Assembly: GCA_963817885.1 (NCBI GenBank)
Contig: CAWFQE010000007.1
Span: forward strand, 62,001 to 126,000
Source of the DNA: CAVOHU01 sp963817885
Lineage (GTDB): Bacteria > Acidobacteriota > Vicinamibacteria > Vicinamibacterales > JAKQTR01
Length of the DNA stretch: 64,000 nucleotides
Direction: 5' to 3'
Positions 18,155 to 26,729 of this stretch are shown here, piece after piece. The position numbers were made by a program, and so were the translations under genes. The notes below the pieces were generated by a model. The model was not told where the DNA came from. It searched no databases and worked only from the letters and a program-made list of their open reading frames with translations. Position 1 is the first letter of the stretch. Each line of letters begins with the position of its first letter.

Positions 18155-19396
18155 ATGTCTCTCATCGCGCTCGGCGTGACGGGCGGGATCGGGGCCTACA
18201 AGGCCGTCGAGGTCGCCAGGGGGCTGCAGAAGCGCGGCCACGACGTGGTGGCCGTCATGACGCGGAACGCGCGGCGATTCGTCGGTCCGCTGACCTTCGA
18301 AGCCATCACCCGACGCCCCGTCATCACGAGCCAGTGGGCGCCCGGCATCAACGCCGAGGTCGAACACATCTCGCTCGCGACCGACATCGCCCTGCTCCTC
18401 GTGGTCCCGGCGACGGCGAACATCATCGGCAAGTTCGCCTCGGGCATTGCCGACGACTTCCTGAGCACGATGTTCCTGGCGACGCGAGCGCCGGTGCTGC
18501 TGGCGCCGTCGATGAACACGAACATGCTGGAGCATCCCGCAGTCGTGGAGAACCTGCGCGTCCTCGCGTCGCGGGGCGTCCGGTTCGTCGATCCGGGCGC
18601 GGGGTACCTCGCGTGCGGCTGGGTTGGAAAAGGCCGGCTCGCCGAGCCGGAGGACATCGTGGAGGCCGCCGATCGCCTGATGCGGCCCGCAAGGAGCCTG
18701 GCCGGCGTGAAGGCGATCGTCACCGCCGGGCCGACATTCGAGGCGATCGACCCCGTGCGCTTCCTCGGCAATCGATCGAGCGGCCGCATGGGATTCGCGC
18801 TGGCCGCCGAGGCGGAACGGCGGGGCGCGCGCGTGATCCTGGTGGCGGGTCCGACCTCGGTGCCCGCGCCCGCCGTGTCGGAGATCGTGCACGTGCGGAC
18901 CGCATCCGAAATGCATGAAGCCGTGATGGCAAGAGCCGCCGAGGTCGACCTGGTCATCATGGCCGCAGCGGTCGCCGACTACACGCCCGAGACGCCGGCC
19001 GATCAGAAGATCAAGAAGGCAACCGAGGCGTGGACGCTCACGTTGCGGCGCACGCCCGACATTCTGGCGTCGCTCGGGAAGTGGCGGGCCGCGCGCGGCG
19101 GGCCGCGCCCCGTACTGGTGGGCTTCGCCGCGGAAACGTCCGACGCGGCGTCACAGGCCCGCCAGAAGCTCTCGGCCAAGGGAGCCGACCTCATCGTGGC
19201 CAATGACGTGTCGCAGCCAGGCGCGGGCTTCGAGGTCGAGACCAACCTGGTCACGCTGGTCACCGCCGAGTCAACCGAGCCTTTGCCGCTGATGCCGAAG
19301 AGGGATGTCGCGTGCGCCGTGCTCGATCGGATTCACGAACTGGTGGTGTCGACGGCCCGGTCCCAGGCCATCGAGCCGACGACAGATCGAGCGTAG
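18155..19396 (+). CDS. coaBC: Bifunctional phosphopantothenoylcysteine decarboxylase / phosphopantothenate--cysteine ligase
   Basis: This 413-residue fusion covers two steps of coenzyme A synthesis. The CoaC flavoprotein half (about 1-185) has TGGIGAYKAVEVARGL, the catalytic histidine in EHISLATD, the MNTNM motif in APSMNTNMLEHPA, and the catalytic-loop cysteine in YLACGWVGKGRLAEP. The CoaB ligase half begins at about 190 with AIVTAGPTFEAIDPVRFLGN and includes the SSGRMGFALA and KIKKATEAW nucleotide-site residues. The length is normal. It sits in the operon yicC-gmk-coaBC-udg-priA, with short gaps of 30 and 12 bases. Confidence 0.95.
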   Translation: MSLIALGVTGGIGAYKAVEVARGLQKRGHDVVAVMTRNARRFVGPLTFEAITRRPVITSQWAPGINAEVEHISLATDIALLLVVPATANIIGKFASGIADDFLSTMFLATRAPVLLAPSMNTNMLEHPAVVENLRVLASRGVRFVDPGAGYLACGWVGKGRLAEPEDIVEAADRLMRPARSLAGVKAIVTAGPTFEAIDPVRFLGNRSSGRMGFALAAEAERRGARVILVAGPTSVPAPAVSEIVHVRTASEMHEAVMARAAEVDLVIMAAAVADYTPETPADQKIKKATEAWTLTLRRTPDILASLGKWRAARGGPRPVLVGFAAETSDAASQARQKLSAKGADLIVANDVSQPGAGFEVETNLVTLVTAESTEPLPLMPKRDVACAVLDRIHELVVSTARSQAIEPTTDRA

Positions 19397-19408
19397 AGGC
19401 GCACCCCG

Positions 19409-20191
19409 ATGGATGTCCGTGATCAGGTGATCGAGCACCTTCGTTTCCTGTCCGAGCTTGGTGTCAGCGGAGTCAGCCGGGATCCGCGCTGGCGCATGCG
19501 AAGCGCCGATGAGGCTCCACGACCTCGCGCCATCCGGGTCGAGCTGCCGGAGCAGCTGACCGGGCCTGACGAGACTCCGGCGCCAGCCGGCGGGCCGGCC
19601 GCGCCCGAGACGGCCGGCGGACCGGTGGAGTCGCTGGGCGTGATCCGCGACGCGCTCGGCGAGTGCACGCGCTGCAAGCTCCACACGCTGGGTCGTCACC
19701 ACATCGTGTTTGGCGCCGGCAACGCGAACGCCGATCTGATGTTCATCGGCGAGGCCCCGGGCCACGACGAAGATCTCCAGGGCATCCCGTTTGTCGGGCG
19801 CGCGGGGCAGCTGCTGACGAAGATCATCGAGGCGATCGGGCTCTCGCGCGAGGAGGTCTACATCGCCAACGTCATCAAGTGCCGTCCGCCGGAGAATCGG
19901 AATCCCGAGCCGGACGAGGTGGACACCTGCGAGCCGTTCCTGTTCCGGCAGGTACAGGCGATTCGCCCGCGGGTCATCGTCGCGCTCGGCACCTTTGCGG
20001 CCCAGGCCCTGCTTCGAACGAAGGAGCCGATCTCGCGGTTGCGCGGACGCGTGTTCAAGTACGGCGATGCCCGCCTCGTGCCCACTTTCCATCCCGCCTT
20101 CCTCCTTCGCAGTCCGGATCGCAAGCGCGACGTGTGGGACGACATGAAGAGCGTCCGAGCCATGTTGAGCGGCGATCCTGCCGGCGAATAG
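19409..20191 (+). CDS. udg: Family 4 uracil-DNA glycosylase (4Fe-4S)
   Basis: This 260-residue repair enzyme has a variable N-terminal extension of about 75 residues before the catalytic core. The core shows the iron-sulfur cysteines CTRC and further Cys in KCRPPENRNPEPDEVDTC, motif A GEAPGHDED and motif B HPAFLL. Family 4 enzymes excise uracil from DNA in thermophiles and many other bacteria. The low-complexity, proline/alanine-rich N-terminal extension (about 45-72) resembles a linker. The gene lies 12 bases from both coaBC and priA, so it is probably transcribed with both. Confidence 0.92.
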   Translation: MDVRDQVIEHLRFLSELGVSGVSRDPRWRMRSADEAPRPRAIRVELPEQLTGPDETPAPAGGPAAPETAGGPVESLGVIRDALGECTRCKLHTLGRHHIVFGAGNANADLMFIGEAPGHDEDLQGIPFVGRAGQLLTKIIEAIGLSREEVYIANVIKCRPPENRNPEPDEVDTCEPFLFRQVQAIRPRVIVALGTFAAQALLRTKEPISRLRGRVFKYGDARLVPTFHPAFLLRSPDRKRDVWDDMKSVRAMLSGDPAGE

Positions 20192-20203
20192 CCGTCTCCG
20201 CCG

Positions 20204-22747
20204 ATGACGCTGCTGGCGCAGGTTGCCGTTCCAGTCCCGTCCATCGGAACGCTGACCTATCGAGTGCCGCCGGAGCTCGAGCGGCCGGCCAAGGGCGCAC
20301 GCGTGCTCGTTCCGCTCGGATCACGCCGTGTGACCGGGTGCGTCGTGTCCACCTCCGAAGTTGCCGACGACGACGTGCCGCAGGCGCGGATGCGCGACAT
20401 CTTCGACCTGTTCGACCCGGAGCCCTACCTGCCCGAGGCTGTCGTGGATCTGGCGCTGTGGATCGCGGAGTACTACGCGGCATCTCCCGGCGAAGCCCTG
20501 GCCGCCGCCATGCCGCCACGGGCATGGGTCGAGAGCCGGCGCCTGGTCGGAGCGACCGACGAGGGCCTGCGGCAGATTGCCCTGGCGTCGGCTTCGACTC
20601 TTCCCCCTCTGCATTCGCTTGCCCTGCGCCTTCTCGGTTCCACGCGTCCGGTGCCCGTGTCGACGCTCGGCTCCCGAATGGCGCGCGCCGGCGACGCGGA
20701 CGTCAGGCCGGATCGGCCGATGCCGATCGCCGCGATTGTCCGTTCGATGGAACGAGCAGGCCTGGTGGTCGTCTCCCAGGCGCTCTCCGGTGATGCCGAC
20801 GCGTCGAAGTCAGTCGCCGTGGCCGCATTGACCGCGCAGGGCCTCGACCTGGCCTCGCGAATGGACGACGCGGGTCCGGACGGCCGATCGGCCTTCGAGG
20901 CGGCGGGGCTGCGCGGATCGCGCCAGCGCGCGCTGCTCGAGCGCCTGCGCGCGGAGCCGCGAGGATCGTTGATGTCGGACCTCCGAGGTCTCGGGATCGC
21001 AGCCGACGTGGTGCACCGCCTGGCGCGCCGGGGGCTGGTTGCGATCGTTCACGAGACGGTTCGCCGGGATCCGTTTGCCGGCCCGTGGGCAGGCGGGACC
21101 GACGGAACCTCCGACGCCGCGCCGCCCGAGCTGACTCCCGAACAGGCCGGCGTGATGGAGCCGCTGCGGGAGATGCTGCGCGACCCGGGGTTCCAGGTCG
21201 CGCTGCTGCACGGCGTCACGGGAAGCGGCAAGACGGAGATCTACCTACGCCTGTCCGAAGCGGTGATCGCCCAGGGGAAACGGGTGCTCGTGCTGGTGCC
21301 GGAGATCGGCTTGACGCCGGCGCTCGCCGCCTGGTTCCGGGCCCGGTTCGGCCAGCGGGTGGCTGTTCAGCACAGCGGATTGTCGGATGGGGAACGGCAC
21401 GACCAGTGGCAGTCGATCCGCCGGGGCGAGATCGATGTCGTGGTCGGCACTCGATCGGCCGTGATGGCACCGCTCGAGTCCATCGGGCTGATCGTGGTGG
21501 ACGAGGAGCACGACGCCTCCTACAAGCAGGACGAGGCTCCCCGATACCACGGCCGCGACGTCGCCATCGTCCGCGGAAAGCACGAGGGTGCGCTGGTGCT
21601 GCTCGGTTCGGCGACGCCGTCGCTCGAGTCCTACAAGAACGCACTGGCCGGGCGGTACAGGCTGTTCAGGCTCGATCGGCGGGTGATGGATCGGCCGCTG
21701 GCGTCGGTGACGATCGTCAACATGCGGCACGAGTACGCCAAGGGCGGACCCGACCTCATCCTGAGCCGGCCCCTGGTTACCGCCCTCGGTGTCAGGATCG
21801 AACGGCGGGAGCAGACCCTGCTGCTTCTCAACCGGCGCGGGTTCTCGACCTCCGTGTTCTGCCGCCAGTGCGGAGGCACGACTCAGTGCCCCAACTGCAG
21901 CGTCTCCCTGGTCATCCATCGGCGTGGCACGGCGAGCTGTCATTACTGCGGCTACCAGCGCCGCGTGCCGACCGTGTGCCCGACCTGCGGAGGCGAGTAC
22001 CTGGAACACGCCGGGTTCGGAACCGAGCGCGTGGAGACCGAGGTGACGGCGCTGTTTCCGGGCGCGCGCGTGGCGAGGCTGGATCGGGACAGTACGCGCC
22101 GGCGGGGCGCTGCCTCGGGAATTCTCGGACGGTTCGCCCGAGGCGAGATCGACGTGCTTGTCGGCACCCAGATGATTGCCAAGGGCCACGACTTCCCGAA
22201 GGTCACCCTGGTCGGCGTCATATCGGCCGACGTCGGGCTTGGCGTGGCGGACTTCCGTGCCGGCGAGCGGACATTTCAGCTGCTGACCCAGGTGGTCGGC
22301 AGGGCGGGCCGCGGCGAGCTGGCCGGCGAAGCGATCGTCCAGACGCTGTACCCGGACCACTACGGCATCACGCACGCCTCGAGGCAGGACTACGACTCGT
22401 TTGCCGCGGCCGAGATGGAGTTTCGCCGGGCGATGCGCTACCCGCCCGAGGTCGCGATGATCAATGTCATTGTCCGGGGGGCGAGCCACTCGAGTGCGAT
22501 GGACGGGGCTCGCGATCTGGCCGGCCGCGTCGCCAGCGCTCCGCAGTGGCGTGGCGGCATCTCGGTGCTCGGGCCTGCACCGGCGCCACTGACCAGGCTG
22601 CGCGGCGAGCACCGCGCCCAGCTGTTCCTGAAAGCCGCTCCCGCCCTCCGCGTCGCCATGAGGGAAGCCGTGCAGCACGCGGTCGCGGGGCGACCCGACC
22701 TGCGCCGGCGCATCACGATCGATGTCGATCCGCTGACGGTGCTCTAG
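20204..22747 (+). CDS. priA: Primosomal protein N' (replication restart helicase PriA)
   Basis: This 847-residue superfamily 2 helicase restarts collapsed replication forks. It has the N-terminal 3'-DNA-binding domain (VAVPVPSIGTLTYRVP). The helicase core has Walker A GVTGSGKTEIYL and Walker B VVDEEHDASYKQDE. A zinc-binding insert has eight cysteines (CRQCGG, CPNC, CHYCG, CPTCGG), followed by GTQMIAKGHDFP and QVVGRAGR. The protein is somewhat longer than the E. coli one (732) because of an insertion between the DNA-binding domain and helicase motif I (about 110-300). It is the last gene of the operon, facing a convergent gene. Confidence 0.95.
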   Translation: MTLLAQVAVPVPSIGTLTYRVPPELERPAKGARVLVPLGSRRVTGCVVSTSEVADDDVPQARMRDIFDLFDPEPYLPEAVVDLALWIAEYYAASPGEALAAAMPPRAWVESRRLVGATDEGLRQIALASASTLPPLHSLALRLLGSTRPVPVSTLGSRMARAGDADVRPDRPMPIAAIVRSMERAGLVVVSQALSGDADASKSVAVAALTAQGLDLASRMDDAGPDGRSAFEAAGLRGSRQRALLERLRAEPRGSLMSDLRGLGIAADVVHRLARRGLVAIVHETVRRDPFAGPWAGGTDGTSDAAPPELTPEQAGVMEPLREMLRDPGFQVALLHGVTGSGKTEIYLRLSEAVIAQGKRVLVLVPEIGLTPALAAWFRARFGQRVAVQHSGLSDGERHDQWQSIRRGEIDVVVGTRSAVMAPLESIGLIVVDEEHDASYKQDEAPRYHGRDVAIVRGKHEGALVLLGSATPSLESYKNALAGRYRLFRLDRRVMDRPLASVTIVNMRHEYAKGGPDLILSRPLVTALGVRIERREQTLLLLNRRGFSTSVFCRQCGGTTQCPNCSVSLVIHRRGTASCHYCGYQRRVPTVCPTCGGEYLEHAGFGTERVETEVTALFPGARVARLDRDSTRRRGAASGILGRFARGEIDVLVGTQMIAKGHDFPKVTLVGVISADVGLGVADFRAGERTFQLLTQVVGRAGRGELAGEAIVQTLYPDHYGITHASRQDYDSFAAAEMEFRRAMRYPPEVAMINVIVRGASHSSAMDGARDLAGRVASAPQWRGGISVLGPAPAPLTRLRGEHRAQLFLKAAPALRVAMREAVQHAVAGRPDLRRRITIDVDPLTVL

Positions 22748-22811
22748 AGACGCGGCAGGGAGACCTCATGCCGCGCCGAAGCCGGGCGCCGCCAGAGGCG
22801 CAACGCTCCGC

Positions 22812-23906
22812 CTACTTCCCAATCAGCTGGAGCGGCTCCATCGGGGAAGGCGTGAAGCAGAGAATCAGGATCGCCAGCGCCGCCAGCGCCAGCAGCTGCC
22901 GGTTTCGATCGAGCGGAGCCTCTTCGTCATAGGTCGGCGGGTGACGCCATCCGAAGACCACGAGGAGCCCGACGGCCAGCAGTGTCCACATGACCCAGCT
23001 CAACGAGTGGAAGCACAGGGCCACGGCCACCCCGACGGCGGCTCGCGTGACCCAGACCGACCGGCGGCCAAATACTGCGTACGAGATGTGGCCGCCGTCG
23101 AATTGGCCGATCGGGATCAGGTTCAACGCCGTAACCAGCAGACCGAACCAGGCCGCGAATGCCATCGGGTGCAGGTTGATCGAGTAGCCATCCGGCACGG
23201 TGCCCCATACCAGCCACGCGACGGCCTTGAAGAGCAGCGGCTCACCAAGCTCGTAGCCGACGAAATTCGGCGGAAGCCTGGCGATGTTGGACAGCGAGCA
23301 GCCGATCACCAGCGCCGGCACAGCGACCAGGAATCCCGCGAACGGGCCGGCAGCCCCCATGTCGAACAGCATGGGCTTGGTGCGAATCGGCTCCCGGATC
23401 CGGATGAAGGCGCCGAAGGTGCCGGCGATGAATGGCGGCGGCGCAGGCAGGAAGTAGGGCAGTGACACGCTCAGCTTGTAGTACCGGCACGCGAAATAGT
23501 GTCCGGCCTCGTGCGACCCCAGGATGGCCAGGATGGTCAGCGAGTACCACAGACCGCTCACGAGGATGCCCGGCCACACAAATGACGGGTTCACAGCGCC
23601 GAACCGCGACTGGAAGGCCAGCCAGTTATCAGTGCCGACCCACGTCGTGGTAGCCAGGGTCAAAGCCAGCAGGACCACGTGTTTCCAGGGCCGGCCGGTT
23701 CGAGGGCGAGCCACTCGCGTAATGACAATCGGCTCAGTCAGATCCGGTCTCAGAGCCTCCACGCGTTCCATCGGCTGGAGCGAGGACGACTCGAACACTG
23801 GAGAAACCTGATCGAGGCGGGGAGGGGGGGTGTCTGAACGCTCGTCTGGCACGTGAGGCTCAACTCCGATTCCTCGAGTGCGGATGGAACCGCCTCCACG
23901 CCCCAC
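22812..23906 (-). CDS. Site-2 protease family (M50) membrane metalloprotease
   Basis: This 364-residue protein has six or more hydrophobic segments. Helix 2 carries the zinc motif HEAGH (in LGSHEAGHYFACRYY), and a later helix carries the second motif NLIPIGQFDGGH, whose Asp completes the zinc site. This is the FtsH-independent S2P fold found in chloroplast EGY-like and many bacterial proteases that cut membrane-bound regulators. No PDZ domain is seen, unlike RseP. The N-terminal 65 residues are polar and acidic, and the start at 23906 could be later. It converges on priA across a 64-base gap containing a GC stem (22752-22774) without a T tract. Confidence 0.85.
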   Translation of the reverse strand: MGRGGGSIRTRGIGVEPHVPDERSDTPPPRLDQVSPVFESSSLQPMERVEALRPDLTEPIVITRVARPRTGRPWKHVVLLALTLATTTWVGTDNWLAFQSRFGAVNPSFVWPGILVSGLWYSLTILAILGSHEAGHYFACRYYKLSVSLPYFLPAPPPFIAGTFGAFIRIREPIRTKPMLFDMGAAGPFAGFLVAVPALVIGCSLSNIARLPPNFVGYELGEPLLFKAVAWLVWGTVPDGYSINLHPMAFAAWFGLLVTALNLIPIGQFDGGHISYAVFGRRSVWVTRAAVGVAVALCFHSLSWVMWTLLAVGLLVVFGWRHPPTYDEEAPLDRNRQLLALAALAILILCFTPSPMEPLQLIGK

Positions 23907-23933
23907 GCGCGGCGTCGGGCGCGAAGTAACACT

Positions 23934-24203
23934 TCAGCCGATACTCTGCAATTCCTTACCAGGCTTGAATCGGATGGTCCGCCCCGGCGGAATGCGAACC
24001 TCCTTGCCAGTCCGTGGGTTACGGCCGATGCCCCGCTTCCGGGGTTTCACCTGGAACACCCCGAAGCCGCGCAGCTCGATTCGCTCCCCGCGCTGCATCG
24101 AGAGGCGCATCGCGTCGAAGACCGCGTCCACCGCGAGCTCGGCCTTGACCTTGGTAATCTCCGCCGTGCGGGAGACCTCGTTGACGATGTCGACTTTGAT
24201 CAT
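23934..24203 (-). CDS. hup: HU/IHF-family DNA-binding protein
   Basis: This 89-residue histone-like protein matches the family: MIKVDIVNEVSRTAEITKV, GFGVFQVKPRKRGIGRNP with the DNA-arm, GRNPRTGKEV, and PGRTIRFKPGKEL. It binds and bends DNA as a dimer. The ATG at 24203 is used because GAGGAG lies at a standard distance upstream and the family N-terminus starts there. The longer frame from 24251 would begin inside the promoter. Its promoter is at 24235-24263. The sequence looks closer to IHF/HU beta-type in the GRNPRTG arm, so a subunit-type name is not given. Confidence 0.93.
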   Translation of the reverse strand: MIKVDIVNEVSRTAEITKVKAELAVDAVFDAMRLSMQRGERIELRGFGVFQVKPRKRGIGRNPRTGKEVRIPPGRTIRFKPGKELQSIG

Positions 24204-24222
24204 GCCGACGGAGCTCCTCTGA

Positions 24223-24263
24223 TAGTTGCTAACTACTATAGAAATCAGCACTTACGCTGTCAA
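24223..24263 (-). promoter_or_regulatory. Strong sigma70-like promoter of the HU gene with an inverted repeat at the start region
   Basis: On the minus strand TTGACA (24258-24263) and TATAGT (24235-24240) are separated by exactly 17 bases, the best sigma70 match in the window together with the 30296 promoter. Just downstream, TAGTT and AACTA form an inverted repeat around GCT (24223-24235), overlapping the expected transcription start, which could be an autoregulatory or other operator site. Confidence 0.75.
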
Positions 24264-24365
24264 GTGCCGGGGGGTGACTCGCGTGTGCATTCTGCGGCCC
24301 GCACCCGAGGGCCAGGCTTTGGTAAGATGTGAGCCCGAGTCTCGTCACTACATTCCCAGAATCGA

Positions 24366-25835
24366 GTGCAACTTTTGCCTCGTCGCCATCCAACTGTCGT
24401 GCTGGTCGGACGCCCGAATGTGGGCAAGTCCACGCTGTTCAATCGGATGGCGCGGTCCAGGCAGGCGATTGTGGGGCCGATGCCGGGCACCACGCGTGAC
24501 GTCCACTCGAAGCCTGTTACGTGGCAGGGCCAGCGGCTCGATCTGGTCGATACCGGCGGAATGTTCGGCGCAAGCCTGGACCCGCTTCACGCGCTGGTGC
24601 TCGAGCACGGGCGCCGGGCCCTCGAGGCCGCCGACCTCATCCTGTTCCTCGTTGACGCGACCGATGGCTGTGTTTCCGCCGACGAGGACGTCGCGGCTGC
24701 GGTCCGCGCGACGGGCAAGCCTGCCATTCTCGTGATCAACAAGACCGATGATCGCCGCTCGAAGGCAGGGGCCCTCGAATTCTTCCGGCTCGGGTTCGAC
24801 ACGGTGTTCGAAGTGTCGGCCGAGCACGGGCTCGGGACGGGCGACCTGCTGGAGGGCGTGGTCGCGCGTCTCGCTCAACTGGCGCCGCCGCAGAACGATG
24901 CCGCCGCGAGCGCGGCCGAAGCGGCGGCGGATGCAGGTGGCGACGAGGCGATCGCCGAGGGCGAGTCGGAATCCCCCGGTGGGAATCGAACCAGCCTGGT
25001 CGCGCCTGAGCCGAGCGAGGTGCGCATTGCCATCGTGGGACGGCCCAACGTCGGCAAGTCGTCGCTCGTGAATCGCATTCTGCGCGAGGAGCGCGTGCTG
25101 GTCAGCGATGTCCCCGGGACGACGCGGGACGCCATCGACGTCATCCTGCAATGGCATCGGCGTCAATTCCGGATCGTGGACACGGCCGGCATCCGGCGTC
25201 CGGGACGGGTCGCCGTTGCGGGCATGGTGGAAGCCGTGAGCGTGCTGCAAGCCAAGCGAGCAATCGAACGCGCCGACGTCGTGGTGATCGTGATCGATGC
25301 GCTCGAGGGCGCCACCGACCAGGACGCTGCCATTGCGGGCGAGGCCGAGCGCGGGGGACGCGGCCTGATCGTCGCCGCCAACAAGTGGGACCTGATGAAG
25401 GAGCGGGGTCCGGAAGCCGCCCGGGCGTTCGACGAGGACGTCGGGCGCAAGATGAAGTTCATGGAGTTCGCGCCGTTGCTTCACGTGTCGGCGAAAACCG
25501 GCGATCGAATTCCGAAACTGCTCGAGACGGTCGACCGCGTCGCCGCCGCGCGCCGAAAGCATGTGTCCACCTCTGAACTGAACAAGTTCGTCGAGGCCAT
25601 CACCGCTGCGCATCCGCCTCCGAGCCCGGGACGCCGCGAACTTCGAATCCTCTACGCGACCCAGACCACCGTCGCCCCGCCCACATTCGTGTTCTTCACG
25701 AACCTGGCCACGACGTTTCACTTCTCGTACGAGCGGTTCCTCGTCAATCAGCTGCGGGAATCGTTCGGCTTCGCCGGCTCGCCGATTCGCATCCAGGTGC
25801 GAACGCGACGACGGAAGGAGCGGTCCGGCGCCTGA
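24366..25835 (+). CDS. der: Ribosome-assembly GTPase Der (EngA), double G domain
   Basis: This 489-residue protein has the Der-specific tandem G domains followed by a KH-like domain. G domain 1 shows VGRPNVGKSTLFN and NKTD. G domain 2, starting at about 218, shows VGRPNVGKSSLVN, DTAGIRR and NKWD. The C-terminal KH-like region has PPTFVFFTN and FHFSYERFLVNQLRESFGF. Der is required for 50S maturation. The linker between the G domains is longer than usual and rich in alanine and glutamate (about 178-215). It starts at GTG 24366. A TAAGAT -10-like box lies at 24323-24328 without a clear -35. Confidence 0.95.
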   Translation: MQLLPRRHPTVVLVGRPNVGKSTLFNRMARSRQAIVGPMPGTTRDVHSKPVTWQGQRLDLVDTGGMFGASLDPLHALVLEHGRRALEAADLILFLVDATDGCVSADEDVAAAVRATGKPAILVINKTDDRRSKAGALEFFRLGFDTVFEVSAEHGLGTGDLLEGVVARLAQLAPPQNDAAASAAEAAADAGGDEAIAEGESESPGGNRTSLVAPEPSEVRIAIVGRPNVGKSSLVNRILREERVLVSDVPGTTRDAIDVILQWHRRQFRIVDTAGIRRPGRVAVAGMVEAVSVLQAKRAIERADVVVIVIDALEGATDQDAAIAGEAERGGRGLIVAANKWDLMKERGPEAARAFDEDVGRKMKFMEFAPLLHVSAKTGDRIPKLLETVDRVAAARRKHVSTSELNKFVEAITAAHPPPSPGRRELRILYATQTTVAPPTFVFFTNLATTFHFSYERFLVNQLRESFGFAGSPIRIQVRTRRRKERSGA

Positions 25836-25912
25836 CGGACCAGCCACCGCGCGCGGACGATCACCGGCTGCCGAAGGCGGTGATTTTCGCGTGCTATACT
25901 CCGGAGACACCA

Positions 25913-26471
25913 GTGGCTGAGACGATCGGCGACATTCCAGATCGGGAGTTCTTCAAGTCGTCGGAGGTCTGCGAAATCGCGGGTGTCCAGCCTGTACGTG
26001 CTGCGCTCGTGGGAGCAGGAATTCCCCAGGCTCGGAGCGACGAAAACGCCGGGGGCCCCGCGGATCTACCGTCGAGCCGATGTCGACCTTGCGCTGCGCA
26101 TCAAGCACCTGGTGTTCGCCGAAGGGTTGACGCTGTCCGGGGCGCGGCGCCGCATCGACGCGGAGCGGGCTCCCGAGCTTCCGGGGCTGCCCGAGGGTGG
26201 CGCACTCGACGGGGAGACGCGCCAGAAGCTTGCGGCGATCAAGAACGACCTTCGGGCGTTGCACGCCATGCTGTCGGACTCGCCGCGGGCCAGACGCGGG
26301 AAATCGCAGGTCTCACAGCCTGAATTGCCCGAATTGAATGCCGAACCGTCCGGTACCTGGCCGGCGCCGCGGGCGGAAGCGGCGGCGAATGCCCCTCAGG
26401 CGGCCGCAAAGATAAAGAAACGCGCGTCAGAGGCACACTCGGTGATACGCAAGACGGGGAAGTCGGGATAG
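25913..26471 (+). pseudogene. MerR-family transcriptional regulator, interrupted by a +1 frameshift in the HTH
   Basis: The N-terminal part (GTG 25913, preceded by GGAG) reads EFFKSSEVCEIAGVQP, the first helices of a MerR winged helix. The continuation YVLRSWEQEFPRLGATKTP, then RIYRRADVDLALRIKHLVF, is in another frame. Removing one base at about 25994 joins them into a 185-residue protein of the normal MerR layout: HTH, then LTLSGARRRI, then a lysine/alanine-rich tail. No cysteine-rich effector site is visible, so it fits the small CarA/LitR-like or IHF-neighbour type of MerR found just before a tRNA gene. TATACT at 25895-25900 may be its -10. Whether the gene is dead or merely mis-sequenced is discussed in the findings. 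Confidence 0.8.
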
Positions 26472-26482
26472 AATCGAGGACG

Positions 26483-26559
26483 CGGGATGTAGCGCAGCCT
26501 GGTAGCGCACCTGAATGGGGTTCAGGGGGTCGCGAGTTCGAATCTCGCCATCCCGACCA
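26483..26559 (+). tRNA. tRNA-Pro (GGG)
   Basis: This 77-base cloverleaf has a perfect 7-bp acceptor (CGGGATG with CATCCCG), a D arm closed by GCGC/GCGC, an anticodon stem CCTGA/TCAGG enclosing ATGGGGT (anticodon GGG), and a T arm GCGAG/CTCGC with TTCGAAT. The 3' CCA is encoded. The C at position 1 and the GGG anticodon identify proline. It lies 11 bases after the merR frame. Confidence 0.95.
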
Positions 26560-26567
26560 GCGCGTCG

Positions 26568-26616
26568 AACGGCCTCGATGGATTCCACGGGAACCTGTCG
26601 GGGCCGTTTGTGTCTT
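26568..26616 (+). terminator. Probable terminator after tRNA-Pro
   Basis: Arms AACGGCC (26568-26574) and GGCCGTT (26602-26608) pair perfectly. A smaller TTCC/GGAA pairing sits inside the loop, and a T-rich tail (TTTGTGTCTT) follows. The loop is long, so it is a moderate-quality intrinsic terminator. Confidence 0.5.
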
Positions 26617-26729
26617 GCCGCTCTCTCGCCTCGATCCGTTCCCGCTCCTGTATACTCTCACCAGTCAAGCCGCAATCTGGATCGCACGAGCCGTTTCGAA
26701 TCGGGGCCCTGAAGGGTGCCATCGACACG

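Noticed and set aside
17384..18916. Minus-strand 510-residue frame across gmk and coaBC
   Set aside because: It spans two clearly functional genes on the other strand and carries no motif.
22752..22774. Stem GCGGCA/TGCCGC between priA and the M50 gene as a terminator
   Set aside because: There is no T tract on either strand, so I could not support terminator function.
26610..26729. N-terminal extension of the VWFA protein from an ATG at 26610
   Set aside because: The extension covers the likely promoter (TATACT at 26651) and would bury the lipoprotein signal, so I used the ATG at 26730.
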